In this document: positions 1 through 6,552 of the stretch, piece by piece
Position numbering within the stretch: the first letter of the stretch is position 1
How the letters are laid out: every line of letters starts with the position of its first letter
Assembly: GCA_018263655.1 (NCBI GenBank)
Contig: JAANWY010000044.1
Span: 1-13,493 of the forward strand
Direction: 5' to 3'
Length of the DNA stretch: 13,493 nucleotides
Origin: Anaerolineales bacterium
Lineage (GTDB): Bacteria > Chloroflexota > Anaerolineae > Epilineales > JAANWY01
Translations under genes and position numbers: made by a program
The notes under the pieces: model-generated
Seen by the model: the letters and a program-made list of their open reading frames with translations, nothing else
Told to the model about the DNA's origin: nothing
Databases searched by the model: none

Positions 1-68
1 GTCCTGAGCGGCGTCCTGAGCGGCGTCCTGAGCCTGTCGAAGGGCCTGTCGAAGGGCTTGTCGAAGGG
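1..68. repeat. 12-nt tandem repeats (GTCCTGAGC / TGTCGAAGGG)
   Basis: GTCCTGAGCGGC occurs twice in tandem (1-12, 13-24). A copy of GTCCTGAGC then runs into three 12-nt units ending in TGTCGAAGGG (33-44, 45-56, 57-68; the last has CTTG instead of CCTG). The period is 12 nt. A related sequence in the opposite orientation lies at 8269-8289. Motifs of this kind are common dispersed repeats in Chloroflexota metagenomic contigs (recognition, not a search). The array continues off the left edge, so its full length is unknown. Confidence 0.85.
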
Positions 69-122
69 ATGCTCCATGGGTTGCCCCCTGAACGCTTACT
101 GTGAAGATAGTCTGCCTTGTGA

Positions 123-148
123 GGCCCGTGGTGCGCTTACCACGGGTC
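123..148 (+). terminator. Hairpin upstream of the 201 gene (terminator or leader structure)
   Basis: CCCGTGGT (125-132) pairs perfectly with ACCACGGG (139-146) across a 6-nt loop, and a G-T plus a G-C pair can extend the stem to 123-148. A moderately T-rich stretch (CATTTTGATT) follows. It could terminate a gene lying off the left edge or sit in the 5' leader of the gene at 201. The sequence alone does not decide between these. Confidence 0.35.
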
Positions 149-200
149 CTCATTTTGATTCGGCGTGCATGTGGTTGCGTGTGGAGAAGAGGTGCGGTGA

Positions 201-983
201 ATGAATGCGTTGAAGTTGGCCAGTATCGTTCTGTGTCTGACACTCCTCGTCGGTGCAGGTGGTGCGACGGCTGTCGAGGAGATTCAGCAAGCAGCCGACG
301 GGCTGTGCACCAACGATAGTTCGGCATACGACCCGGACTGCGATGTGAACCGTAACGGCGAAGTCAAAGTTGACGACATCACGCTCGTCGCCATGCATTG
401 GGGGACCACCGGGGATCCGACGGTAGTGACGGGCGATGGCTGGAGTCTCACGGGCAACGCCGGCACCAATCCCACCAGCAACTTCCTGGGCACGACGGAC
501 GATGTCGCGTTTGACATTCGCGTGGATAGTGAGCGTGCGCTGCGCATCGAGCCGGCCTCAGACCTCACGTTCGGCTTCAGCCCCAACCTGATCGGCGGCT
601 ACAGCAGCAACGCTGTCGGAAGCGGCGTGCTGGGGGCAATGATTGCGGGCGGCGGGCGGAGCGGCGCCCTGAACCAGGTGATGGCCGACTTCGGTACTGT
701 TAGCGGAGGCGCAGCTAACACGGCCAGCAGCTTTGCCACCACGGTCGCCGGCGGCGAGACCAACCAGGCCAGCGGCTTTGCGGCCGTGGTCGGGGGTGGG
801 TCGGCTAACCGGGCCGGCGCGAAGTTCTCCACGGTAGGTGGGGGCATTGCCAACGAGGCCAGCGGCGGCCACGCTACGGTACCGGGGGGGCTCAGCAACA
901 CGGCGGCCGGCGACTACAGCTTCGCGGCCGGCAGGCAGGCTAAAATCGATTCCGCCCACGACGGCGCCTTCCTCTTCGCTTGA
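201..983 (+). CDS. Secreted dockerin/YadA-head-like surface protein, 5' part of frameshifted gene
   Basis: This is the N-terminal 260 residues of a surface protein whose frame is interrupted. The ATG at 201 is preceded by AGAGGTG about six bases upstream. Residues 1-24 form a signal peptide (hydrophobic core, ending near GGATA). Residues about 40-70 hold one dockerin-like calcium loop (DVNRNGEVKVDDI) followed by a LVAMHWG helix. After a linker, residues about 145-245 carry five to six repeats of about 15 residues with pattern F-x-T-V-x-G-G-x-x-N-x-A-x-G, like the trimeric beta-roll heads of YadA-type adhesins. The frame stops at TGA 981-983. Dropping one T at 980/981 gives ...GAFLFADQRPFDFAS, the usual continuation into an S74 chaperone domain, so a one-base frameshift is very likely. 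The intact protein would be about 430 residues. Role: probably a trimeric surface fibre or adhesin; the ligand is unknown. Confidence 0.85.
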   Translation: MNALKLASIVLCLTLLVGAGGATAVEEIQQAADGLCTNDSSAYDPDCDVNRNGEVKVDDITLVAMHWGTTGDPTVVTGDGWSLTGNAGTNPTSNFLGTTDDVAFDIRVDSERALRIEPASDLTFGFSPNLIGGYSSNAVGSGVLGAMIAGGGRSGALNQVMADFGTVSGGAANTASSFATTVAGGETNQASGFAAVVGGGSANRAGAKFSTVGGGIANEASGGHATVPGGLSNTAAGDYSFAAGRQAKIDSAHDGAFLFA

Positions 984-1494
984 CCAGAGGCCTTTTGATT
1001 TCGCGTCCTCAGCCGCCAATGAGTTTGCCGTGCGTGCAACAGGCGGCGTCCGCTTTGTCTCAGGAATTTCCAGCACCCTTGGTAGCCCTACAGCCGGCGT
1101 ACGTTTGTCATCTGGCGCCAATGCTTGGAGCGTGCTCAGTGATCGGCGCGCCAAGACCAATATCCTGTCAGTAGATGGGCGTGAGGTTCTGGACAGCCTC
1201 GCAACGGTCCCGGTTAGCACTTGGAACTACAAGAGCCAAGATCCGGCCATCCGCCACATCGGCCCCATGGCGCAGGACTTCCACGCCGCCTTCGGCCTTG
1301 GTGAGGACGACAAGCACATCAGCACCGTGGACGCGGATGGCGTGTCATTGGCAGCGATCCAGGGGTTGTACCAGATCGTGAAAGAGCAACAGACACAGAT
1401 CGCCGCGCTGCAACAGCAGAACGCCAAGTTGGAGGCGCGACTCGCAGCGCTGGAACAGGAAACTGAACCGGCCGTTGAAGAAGATCTAGACTGA
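982..1494 (+). CDS. S74 endosialidase-type chaperone domain, 3' part of frameshifted gene
   Basis: This continues the 201 gene in the +1 frame; that frame is open from a GTG at 838, but protein-like sequence starts at 982. It reads DQRPFDFASSAANEFAVRATGG, the junction usually seen before an S74 domain. The chaperone domain follows, with SDRRAKTNI at 1138-1164. S74 (endosialidase C-terminal) chaperones trimerise the fibre and release themselves with a Ser/Lys pair five residues apart; here Ser (1138-1140) and Lys (1153-1155) keep that spacing. GPMAQDFHAAFGLG and the ISTVDADGVSLAAIQGL segment are also typical. The C-terminus is a Gln/Leu-rich coiled coil (about residues 120-160 of this piece) with an acidic tail. 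The preserved active pair and clean reading frame argue for a recent mutation or a sequencing error rather than old decay. Confidence 0.85.
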   Translation, partial: DQRPFDFASSAANEFAVRATGGVRFVSGISSTLGSPTAGVRLSSGANAWSVLSDRRAKTNILSVDGREVLDSLATVPVSTWNYKSQDPAIRHIGPMAQDFHAAFGLGEDDKHISTVDADGVSLAAIQGLYQIVKEQQTQIAALQQQNAKLEARLAALEQETEPAVEEDLD

Positions 1495-1546
1495 CCTAGT
1501 TTTTTGCAGTGTCGGACTCGGGACCGTGCAGCACAGAGCACCCCCA

Positions 1547-1567
1547 AAAGTGAGTGCCCGTCACTTT
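1547..1567. terminator. Weak hairpin between convergent genes
   Basis: AAAGTGA (1547-1553) and TCACTTT (1561-1567) form a 7-bp stem with a 7-nt loop between the stop of the S74 gene (1494) and the stop of the DUF4058 gene (1603). The A-rich and T-rich stem ends could serve either strand. The stem is short and AT-rich, so terminator activity is uncertain. Confidence 0.3.
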
Positions 1568-1574
1568 AGAATCG

Positions 1575-1589
1575 AAAAACCTGGTTTCT
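1575..1589. repeat. Single copy of the AAAAACCTGGTTTCT repeat arm
   Basis: This 15-mer is identical to the right arm of the hairpin at 10480-10494. Only one arm is present here, so it cannot form the hairpin. It lies between two convergent genes, as the complete hairpin does. Confidence 0.75.
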
Positions 1590-1602
1590 CAATTGGAGGC
1601 GG

Positions 1603-2427
1603 CTAACGCAGGCCAGCCTCGCCCAAGCGGGTATCAGCCCAGGCCATCTCTTCGTCGGGCAGTGGGGGATCAGGCGGCTCGGTGTAGTCGACCATGCGCC
1701 GGTAGGGGCCGCTGTTGTAGGCGCGGTTCGCCATAATCTGGAGGTCCAGCGGCACGTCGTCCTCGCCGGCCCGCAGGGGCACCGGGATGCAGGGCAATAT
1801 CTCTCTCAGCGCAATCGGGTACAGCTCGTAGTCGGTGGCCATCCCTCGCCGGCCGCTGGCGCGATTGATCAGCACCAAATAGTCGCACGTCAGTTCCTCG
1901 ATGGCTTCTTGTAATTCCCCGTACGGTAGAAGGTGCCGGCCGGCACGCAGCAGATCCAGCTCGATCAGGTTAGCGTCACTGCGCAGCACGTCGCGCTGCT
2001 TGTCCTCGTACGCCTGGCGATCGGGGCCCGGCTGTTTGTTGGAAGGGCTGGCAATCTCGATGAGCGTCACTAGTTTGTGGTTGCGGGTAACGTCCCGAAT
2101 TTCCACAAAGTGATGTCGGATTGGGTCGGTACGGATGGTGAGATGCAGCGGTTCAGTAATCTTGGTCCGTGGCTTCTCGAGAACGGGTACACTCGGTTCG
2201 GCTTCTGAAGGTCGCTGCACGACCGTCACGTCGGGCACAATGCGCCGCGGAATGCCCTCGCTCAGCACGACACCCATCTCGGGGCGCATTCCCAGGCGGG
2301 CATAGTAAGGTTCCGGTAGGATGGTATTCAGGTCCCTTCTAAGCTCCGCTGCCAAGGCGTCGTGGAAATCAGGCCAAATATCGGGTGCTTCTAAATATGG
2401 GTCCATACCCGGGAATGGAGAAGGCAT
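1603..2427 (-). CDS. DUF4058 family protein
   Basis: A 274-residue soluble protein opening with MPSPFPGMDPYLE, the hallmark N-terminus of DUF4058, a family frequent in Cyanobacteria, Planctomycetes and Chloroflexota with no established function. The ATG at 2427 is preceded by GAGGTG at a spacing of 5-6 bases. Further recognisable parts are WPDFHDALAAELRRDLN (about 18-34), YYARLGMRPE (about 41-50), a central LVTLIEIASPSNK stretch (about 119-131), DKQRDVL and LIELDLLRAGRHLLPYG (about 157-173). The E-x-SPSNK segment in a beta-strand context faintly recalls PD-(D/E)XK-type nucleases such as Uma2; that is only an inference. No signal peptide or membrane segment is visible. It faces the S74 gene and is separated from the PTPS-related gene by 306 bases of repeats, so it is probably transcribed on its own. 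Confidence 0.9.
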   Translation of the reverse strand: MPSPFPGMDPYLEAPDIWPDFHDALAAELRRDLNTILPEPYYARLGMRPEMGVVLSEGIPRRIVPDVTVVQRPSEAEPSVPVLEKPRTKITEPLHLTIRTDPIRHHFVEIRDVTRNHKLVTLIEIASPSNKQPGPDRQAYEDKQRDVLRSDANLIELDLLRAGRHLLPYGELQEAIEELTCDYLVLINRASGRRGMATDYELYPIALREILPCIPVPLRAGEDDVPLDLQIMANRAYNSGPYRRMVDYTEPPDPPLPDEEMAWADTRLGEAGLR

Positions 2428-2460
2428 TTTGCACCTCGCAAGCTATCAGCTATGAATGAA

Positions 2461-2670
2461 TTCACGGCCTGATACAAGAAACACGTTAAAACGTGTTCAA
2501 CCCTTGTAAGCGTTCAGTTACCCTTGCGAAGGTTAGGAAGAACCTTGGCAAGAGGCCGATTTTCGACTGGCGAGGGGCACCTCGACCCGAAAGCGATTGG
2601 CAAACCTTCGCAAGGGTCCCCATTACCTGAACAGTTACCAACCCTTAACCCGTTTCAACGGGGTTCGCAA
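2461..2670. repeat. Cluster of palindromic repeats filling the 2428-2733 intergenic region
   Basis: No gene is convincing between 2428 and 2733. The region holds AACACGTT/AACGTGTT (2480-2497); ACCCTTGCGAAGGTT (2520-2534), perfectly inverted at 2603-2617 and inverted with one mismatch at 2541-2552; short outer arms GTTCAG (2512-2517) and CTGAAC (2627-2632); and AACCCGTT/AACGGGGTT (2647-2665). The nested arms could fold into a large cruciform or RNA structure or be relics of small palindromic elements. It lies just past the stop of the PTPS-related gene, so part of it may act as a terminator. Confidence 0.7.
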
Positions 2671-2733
2671 TGTCAGATGGGCAATTCATTGCTCGTCGCG
2701 GCCGTAACCCGTCCACCTCAATTCTACTCGGAA

Positions 2734-5418
2734 TCAGTCGCTGGGCAAACCGACGTCAACTTGGACCGTGTCGACGGCCGCCAGGCTTGCGCGCTCGTAG
2801 AGCACGACTTCGACCTGGTAGCGGTCGCCGGCCGAGATGCCGGCCGGCACCTCCAGCCAGCGGCGGTCGTGGACGGGAACGCCGGCTTCCCACGTGCTCG
2901 TCGGACAGAAGCCGTAGCACGGCTGCGCGTCGCGTTGGGCGATTGTCTCGCCCGCCGGCGTCTTGAGCCGGATCGACGTCGCGTAGTTGGCCGCGATGGG
3001 CCGCTCCGGCCACCACGTCATCCGCACCTCGACCTGTCTTGCTGAGCTTTGCCTGAGTTCGACTGTGCCTAAGCTGGTCAGGTCGGCAAAGCGCCCGACT
3101 GTCTCCCCTCGGCGAGTGGCTGCCGGCAGGATACGGATCGGCTGCAAGTACACGGTGCCTACTTCGGCGCCACTCGCCACTCGCGCCGGCACCCTCTGAC
3201 CGGCATCCAGCAGCCGGAGGCGTGGGAGGTAGAGGCCGGCGGTGGTGTTGGTTAGCACCGAGAGGCTCATGCGTTTTGCGTTTTGCGTATTGCGTGCTTC
3301 GGCGGCAGTGGCCGGCACGTGGTGCAGGATCTCGGCCGGCGATACGAGGGCGACCTCGACCTCTGTGTTCGCCAGCGGTTCTTGCCAGGTCAACTCGATG
3401 CTGAAGGTCTGGCCGGCTTCGACTGCGGTGGTGTCAGGTTCATAATCGAGCAAGCGTGCGCCGTTGGCAAATTCGAGGCCTTCGGGATCGGGGTGCAAGT
3501 ACGGCTTGTGGCTGAAGTCCCACACCAGCGGTCCGCCGGCTGCCCCCCCAACGACTGACCGGGCTGCCAGCATTATGCCCAGCGCGGTCACCACGGCGAT
3601 GATCAAGACAAGGCCGCGCCCAGTCTCCCGCCAGAGTTTCCCCCGGGTTAGAAGCAGAATCAGCAAAATAACTCCCACGAGCGATGCCAGCTCGGCCGCC
3701 AGGCGGATCGGCGTTCGCCCCAGCGCGAGGTCGATCCGATGGGTGCCGGCCGGCACCGACACGCGGATGCCGCCGTGGTTAGGTTGGGCCGACGCGCCGG
3801 CCGGCTGGCCGTCGATGGTGGCGCGCCAGCCGGGGAACCAGTAGGTGGGGAAAATTACGTCGCGCTGTTGATCGATGGTGACGCGCCACTGCTGGGAGGC
3901 CGGCCCGCGACTCAGTAACTGGGCGCTGTCGGCGCCAATGGGCGGGGCGGGCTCGCCCTGCGTGAGAGCGGCCGACGCCCACGGGCGCGGCACGACGGCG
4001 GCCGGCAGGTACTCGGCCCGCACCGTGGAGCCGATGTTGCCGGTGAACGCTTCGTAGAGCATGAGGCGTTCGGCTGTGATGTCGTCGTCGCGGACGGGGA
4101 GGTATTCGACGTTGAGGCTGGGCATCGTGGTGGCGATGAGGAATAGTGTCAGGATGATGGCGATTGACCAACGTGAAACGTAAGACGTAAAACGTAAATT
4201 GGAGCTGGCCAGTGCTCCTATGCCGAGGCTGAGGCCGAAGGCCTGGACGGAGAGCCAGCGCCACGGGAATTGGACGAAGGGCAGGAGGGGGATGTGGTCC
4301 CAGAGGGGTTTTGACCAGGGGGTGATGAGGAAGGTGGCGATTAGGGCGGTGGCGGCGAAGAAGGAATTGTGAATTGTCAATTGTGAACTGTGAATTGTGA
4401 ATTGTGGAATTCGGCGGATGATGGCGATGGTGATGGCCAGGAGGCCTAAGAAGCCGAGGAGAGCTTGGGTGAGGCCCATGGCGAAGGGGGCGCCGGCGGC
4501 GTCGACGTCGAAGTTGAAGAGCGGGTCGGCCTGGACGAGGTTGGTGCTGCGGAAGTGGCCGGCGTAGTGAAAGTAGCCGGTCAGGTTGCCCTCGAGTTGG
4601 ACGGCGTCTTGTTCGAGCAGGGCCGGCGCCCAGTAGAAGGCGCTCAGGATGAGGGCGAGGGCGAAAGTGGCTACGGTCCAGAGGTAGTAGCGCTTGCGTG
4701 TTGCGTGTTGCGTGTTGCGTGTGAGGAGGAGGGCGTAGGTGAGGGCGACGGGGGTGAAGATTAGGGCTGAGATGTTGTGCGCTAGAACGAGGCCGGCGTA
4801 GGCCGCGGCGGTGAAGGCGGCCGGCCCAGAGCCAGGATTCGAGCGGAGCCGGCGTAGTCCCAGGAAGATCAGCGGGTAGAAGGCGAAGGCGATGAACTCG
4901 CCCAGGGAGTCGCCGCGGACGTAGACGTTGACCAGGTGGAATGGGGCGTAGGTGTAGGCGGCGGCTGCGAGCACGGCCGCCGGCCGGCTGTCGAAAATGT
5001 CGTCGGCCAATTTGTACATGCCGGCCGCCGCCAGCAAGAAGCCCAGGATCTGCGTCAGCTTGATGGCGTTGACGATGCTCAGTCCGGCCAGGTGGAAGCC
5101 GGCTGCGGCGTAGAACGCCAGCGGCGCGTAGTAGTTCCAGAACGGGTAACCGTGGCCGTAGGCAGCGTCGGGCATCCAGCGGGCGGGGAAGTGACCGCCC
5201 TGCAGCGCGACGCTCAGTTGGTGAACGCGCTGGAGCAGAAACGGGCTGTCGCCGCCGGCGCGCGTGTTGACCAGGCCTGGATCGAGGAGGAGGGGGAGCC
5301 AGGCGGGCAGGGTGAGAAGGAGGATGGAGAATGGAGATTGGAAAATGGAGATTGGAGATTGGAGGATGGAGATTAAGGGATGGCGGACGGAGTCTTGGTT
5401 GGCGGTACTCTCTCTCAC
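2734..5418 (-). CDS. PTPS_related-type polytopic membrane protein (GT-C-like)
   Basis: An 894-residue membrane protein resembling the 6-pyruvoyl-tetrahydropterin-synthase-related membrane family (PF10131) and YfhO-like GT-C proteins. It is not a pterin enzyme; family members are predicted envelope glycosyltransferases or polymer-handling proteins. Visible parts are a first membrane helix about 30-47, the loop GGDSPFLLQRVHQL (55-68), HFPARWMPDAAYGHGYPFWNYY (76-97), about ten helices to residue 435 with FPWRWLS near 384-390, a beta-rich outer domain, two helices about 575-620, then two related beta-rich modules (about 646-770 and 774-894). The last contains PTSTWEAG and is shared with both GT39 proteins in this window. 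The GTG start at 5418 lacks a good ribosome site; in-frame TAG at 5443-5445 blocks upstream extension. The N-terminus (ISILQSPISIFQSP) and several loops (TRNTQHATRK, FTIHSSQLTIHN) are encoded by heptanucleotide repeats. It lies 49 bases after the preceding gene, so it is probably the last gene of that operon. Confidence 0.85.
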   Translation of the reverse strand: MRESTANQDSVRHPLISILQSPISIFQSPFSILLLTLPAWLPLLLDPGLVNTRAGGDSPFLLQRVHQLSVALQGGHFPARWMPDAAYGHGYPFWNYYAPLAFYAAAGFHLAGLSIVNAIKLTQILGFLLAAAGMYKLADDIFDSRPAAVLAAAAYTYAPFHLVNVYVRGDSLGEFIAFAFYPLIFLGLRRLRSNPGSGPAAFTAAAYAGLVLAHNISALIFTPVALTYALLLTRNTQHATRKRYYLWTVATFALALILSAFYWAPALLEQDAVQLEGNLTGYFHYAGHFRSTNLVQADPLFNFDVDAAGAPFAMGLTQALLGFLGLLAITIAIIRRIPQFTIHSSQLTIHNSFFAATALIATFLITPWSKPLWDHIPLLPFVQFPWRWLSVQAFGLSLGIGALASSNLRFTSYVSRWSIAIILTLFLIATTMPSLNVEYLPVRDDDITAERLMLYEAFTGNIGSTVRAEYLPAAVVPRPWASAALTQGEPAPPIGADSAQLLSRGPASQQWRVTIDQQRDVIFPTYWFPGWRATIDGQPAGASAQPNHGGIRVSVPAGTHRIDLALGRTPIRLAAELASLVGVILLILLLTRGKLWRETGRGLVLIIAVVTALGIMLAARSVVGGAAGGPLVWDFSHKPYLHPDPEGLEFANGARLLDYEPDTTAVEAGQTFSIELTWQEPLANTEVEVALVSPAEILHHVPATAAEARNTQNAKRMSLSVLTNTTAGLYLPRLRLLDAGQRVPARVASGAEVGTVYLQPIRILPAATRRGETVGRFADLTSLGTVELRQSSARQVEVRMTWWPERPIAANYATSIRLKTPAGETIAQRDAQPCYGFCPTSTWEAGVPVHDRRWLEVPAGISAGDRYQVEVVLYERASLAAVDTVQVDVGLPSD
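3271..3298. repeat. Heptanucleotide array GCGTTTT in coding sequence
   Basis: Four 7-nt units: GCGTTTT, GCGTTTT, GCGTATT, GCGTGCT. They encode the ARNTQNAKRM stretch of the membrane protein, inside its penultimate beta-rich module, without breaking the frame. Only the first two units are identical. Confidence 0.6.
4170..4197. repeat. Heptanucleotide array AACGTAA in coding sequence
   Basis: Four 7-nt units: AACGTGA, AACGTAA, GACGTAA, AACGTAA. They encode NLRFTSYVSRW, a loop between two membrane helices of the 894-residue protein. Confidence 0.7.
4365..4406. repeat. Heptanucleotide array AATTGTG in coding sequence
   Basis: Six 7-nt units, four exactly AATTGTG, plus AATTGTC and AACTGTG. They encode FTIHSSQLTIHNS, a polar insert between membrane helices of the 894-residue protein. 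The same unit recurs at 11848-11861 in the GT39 gene. Confidence 0.85.
4694..4721. repeat. Heptanucleotide array TTGCGTG in coding sequence
   Basis: Four perfect TTGCGTG units. They encode TRNTQHATRK, a basic polar loop between membrane helices near residues 233-242 of the 894-residue protein. Confidence 0.85.
5325..5387. repeat. Heptanucleotide array TGGAGAT at the gene's 5' end
   Basis: Nine consecutive 7-nt units, four exactly TGGAGAT and the rest variants (TGGAGAA, TGGAAAA, TGGAGGA, TAAGGGA, TGGCGGA). Three units make 21 nt, so on the minus strand they encode a 7-residue repeat (ISILQSP, ISIFQSP, FSILLLT) at the N-terminus of the membrane protein. Confidence 0.85.
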
Positions 5419-5427
5419 GAGGTAGTT

Positions 5428-5469
5428 CCCAATCCTTAATCTCTAATACCCAATCTCTAATCTCCAATT
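5428..5469. repeat. Heptanucleotide array TCTAATC between operon genes
   Basis: Six 7-nt units: CCCAATC, CTTAATC, TCTAATA, CCCAATC, TCTAATC, TCCAATT. The array fills most of the 49-nt gap between the stop of the 5468-6535 gene (TAA at 5468-5470, partly inside the array) and the GTG start at 5418. It occupies the place where a ribosome binding site for the downstream gene would be expected. Confidence 0.8.
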
Positions 5470-6535
5470 AACCACGCGGACGGAGGCTGGCAGCGTAGAG
5501 TAGGATGAAGACGCCGGCTGTCCCCAGCAGAAGCACCAGACCCGATGTACCATTGTTCGTCGCCTGGTTTGTCAGATGATCGAGGGTCGATGGCGGCGTT
5601 GGCGTAGGGGTAATCGTCGCTGTGGGCAGCGGTGTGACAGTCAGCGTGTGAGTTGGCGTGAGCGTGTTGGTCGGGGTGCGAGTGAGCGTCGCGGTGTTTG
5701 TCGGCGTCACCGATGATGTCGGTGTAAGTGTGTCGGTGGGTGTGGGCGTGATGGTCGGTGTGTCAGTCGGGATGGGTGTGCTCGTGGGTGGCGCCGGCGT
5801 GTTCGTCGGTACGATGGCCTGCAGGCAGACGTCGTCCCAGTATGAGTCGTTGTGCTTCACCGGGAATTCCGGGACACCCTTCAGGAAGACGGTCACCACG
5901 TTGTTGCGCGCTGTGCTGCTCAAGGTGAGTTGTTTGTGAGCATCGTACGCGAACATGTTAGGATCGGACCAGACGATGTTGTCGCTGTTCCAGTCCGTGC
6001 CGCCGAAGGGGTCGATGCCGATGAAGACGCGGTAGTTGCCGGGAACGTCAGACTTGTTCGGATCGTCGGTGTCGTCGGACCAGACCTGGACCCAGGCCGA
6101 GAGGTTGAGGCGCGTCCCGACCGGGATGCCGCTGACTTGCTGGAGAATGCCGGCGGTGTGGGTCGAGAACGTCGTGAACCACTTCTGAGCGAAGCGACCG
6201 CTATGCACACGGCGGTCGCTGTGAACTTGGGCGTCCTCGGGCTTGTACTCCGGTCTATAGTTGAGGCCGGGGAATTCTTCTGATCCCGGCTTGAACCAGG
6301 GGTGCCAGCCCTCGGCCACAGATATTTCACCACTGCCACGATCGCTGAAGCCTCCTTCGAACCCGCCGTTCACGAGACGATTGCCTGGACACGCATTCTG
6401 AAGCAGGTTCGATGGAACGACATTGAGTGAGCTATTTGTCTCGGATCGCACTACTTCGGGTGCGGCGGAGACGGTCAGCGGCGTGATCAGGAAGCCGATG
6501 AACAAGCTCAGCAATGTCAGTCGTAATGTCCGCAT
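5468..6535 (-). CDS. Secreted Thr/Pro-rich protein with C-terminal anchor helix
   Basis: A 355-residue exported protein of unknown function. I chose the ATG at 6535 because GAGGAGAGGA lies seven bases upstream and it starts directly with a signal peptide (MRTLRLTLLSLFIGFLITPLTVSAA); an upstream in-frame start at 6586 would add 17 polar residues and overlap the preceding gene. Residues about 49-240 form one beta-rich domain resembling a carbohydrate-binding or galactose-binding-like fold (CPGNRLVNGGFE, WHPWF, PGNYRVFIGIDPFG, KHNDSYWDDVCL). Residues about 243-320 are a Thr/Pro-rich linker of PTxTPT units, and residues about 329-350 are a membrane helix followed by RPRG. It is a paralogue of the gene just upstream, 17 bases away and almost certainly in the same operon. 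The Thr/Pro linker is a plausible O-glycosylation target. Ligand unknown. Confidence 0.85.
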   Translation of the reverse strand: MRTLRLTLLSLFIGFLITPLTVSAAPEVVRSETNSSLNVVPSNLLQNACPGNRLVNGGFEGGFSDRGSGEISVAEGWHPWFKPGSEEFPGLNYRPEYKPEDAQVHSDRRVHSGRFAQKWFTTFSTHTAGILQQVSGIPVGTRLNLSAWVQVWSDDTDDPNKSDVPGNYRVFIGIDPFGGTDWNSDNIVWSDPNMFAYDAHKQLTLSSTARNNVVTVFLKGVPEFPVKHNDSYWDDVCLQAIVPTNTPAPPTSTPIPTDTPTITPTPTDTLTPTSSVTPTNTATLTRTPTNTLTPTHTLTVTPLPTATITPTPTPPSTLDHLTNQATNNGTSGLVLLLGTAGVFILLYAASLRPRG

Positions 6536-6552
6536 GAAGTGTCCTCTCCTCG

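Noticed and set aside
558..1220. 220-codon minus-strand open frame across the surface-protein gene
   Set aside because: It is the antisense of Gly/Ala-rich head repeats, and its translation has no recognisable features.
2524..3045. 173-codon plus-strand open frame starting in the palindrome cluster
   Set aside because: Its first half is repeat DNA and the rest is antisense to the conserved C-terminal module of the membrane protein.
4365..4406. Short regular repeats considered as a CRISPR array
   Set aside because: Units are 7 nt with no spacers, they lie inside a coding frame, and no cas genes are present.
3779..5467. Long 562-codon minus-strand open frame overlapping the large membrane protein
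   Set aside because: It is an Arg/Pro/His-rich shadow frame with no domain or helix pattern, while the overlapping frame encodes a clear polytopic membrane protein.
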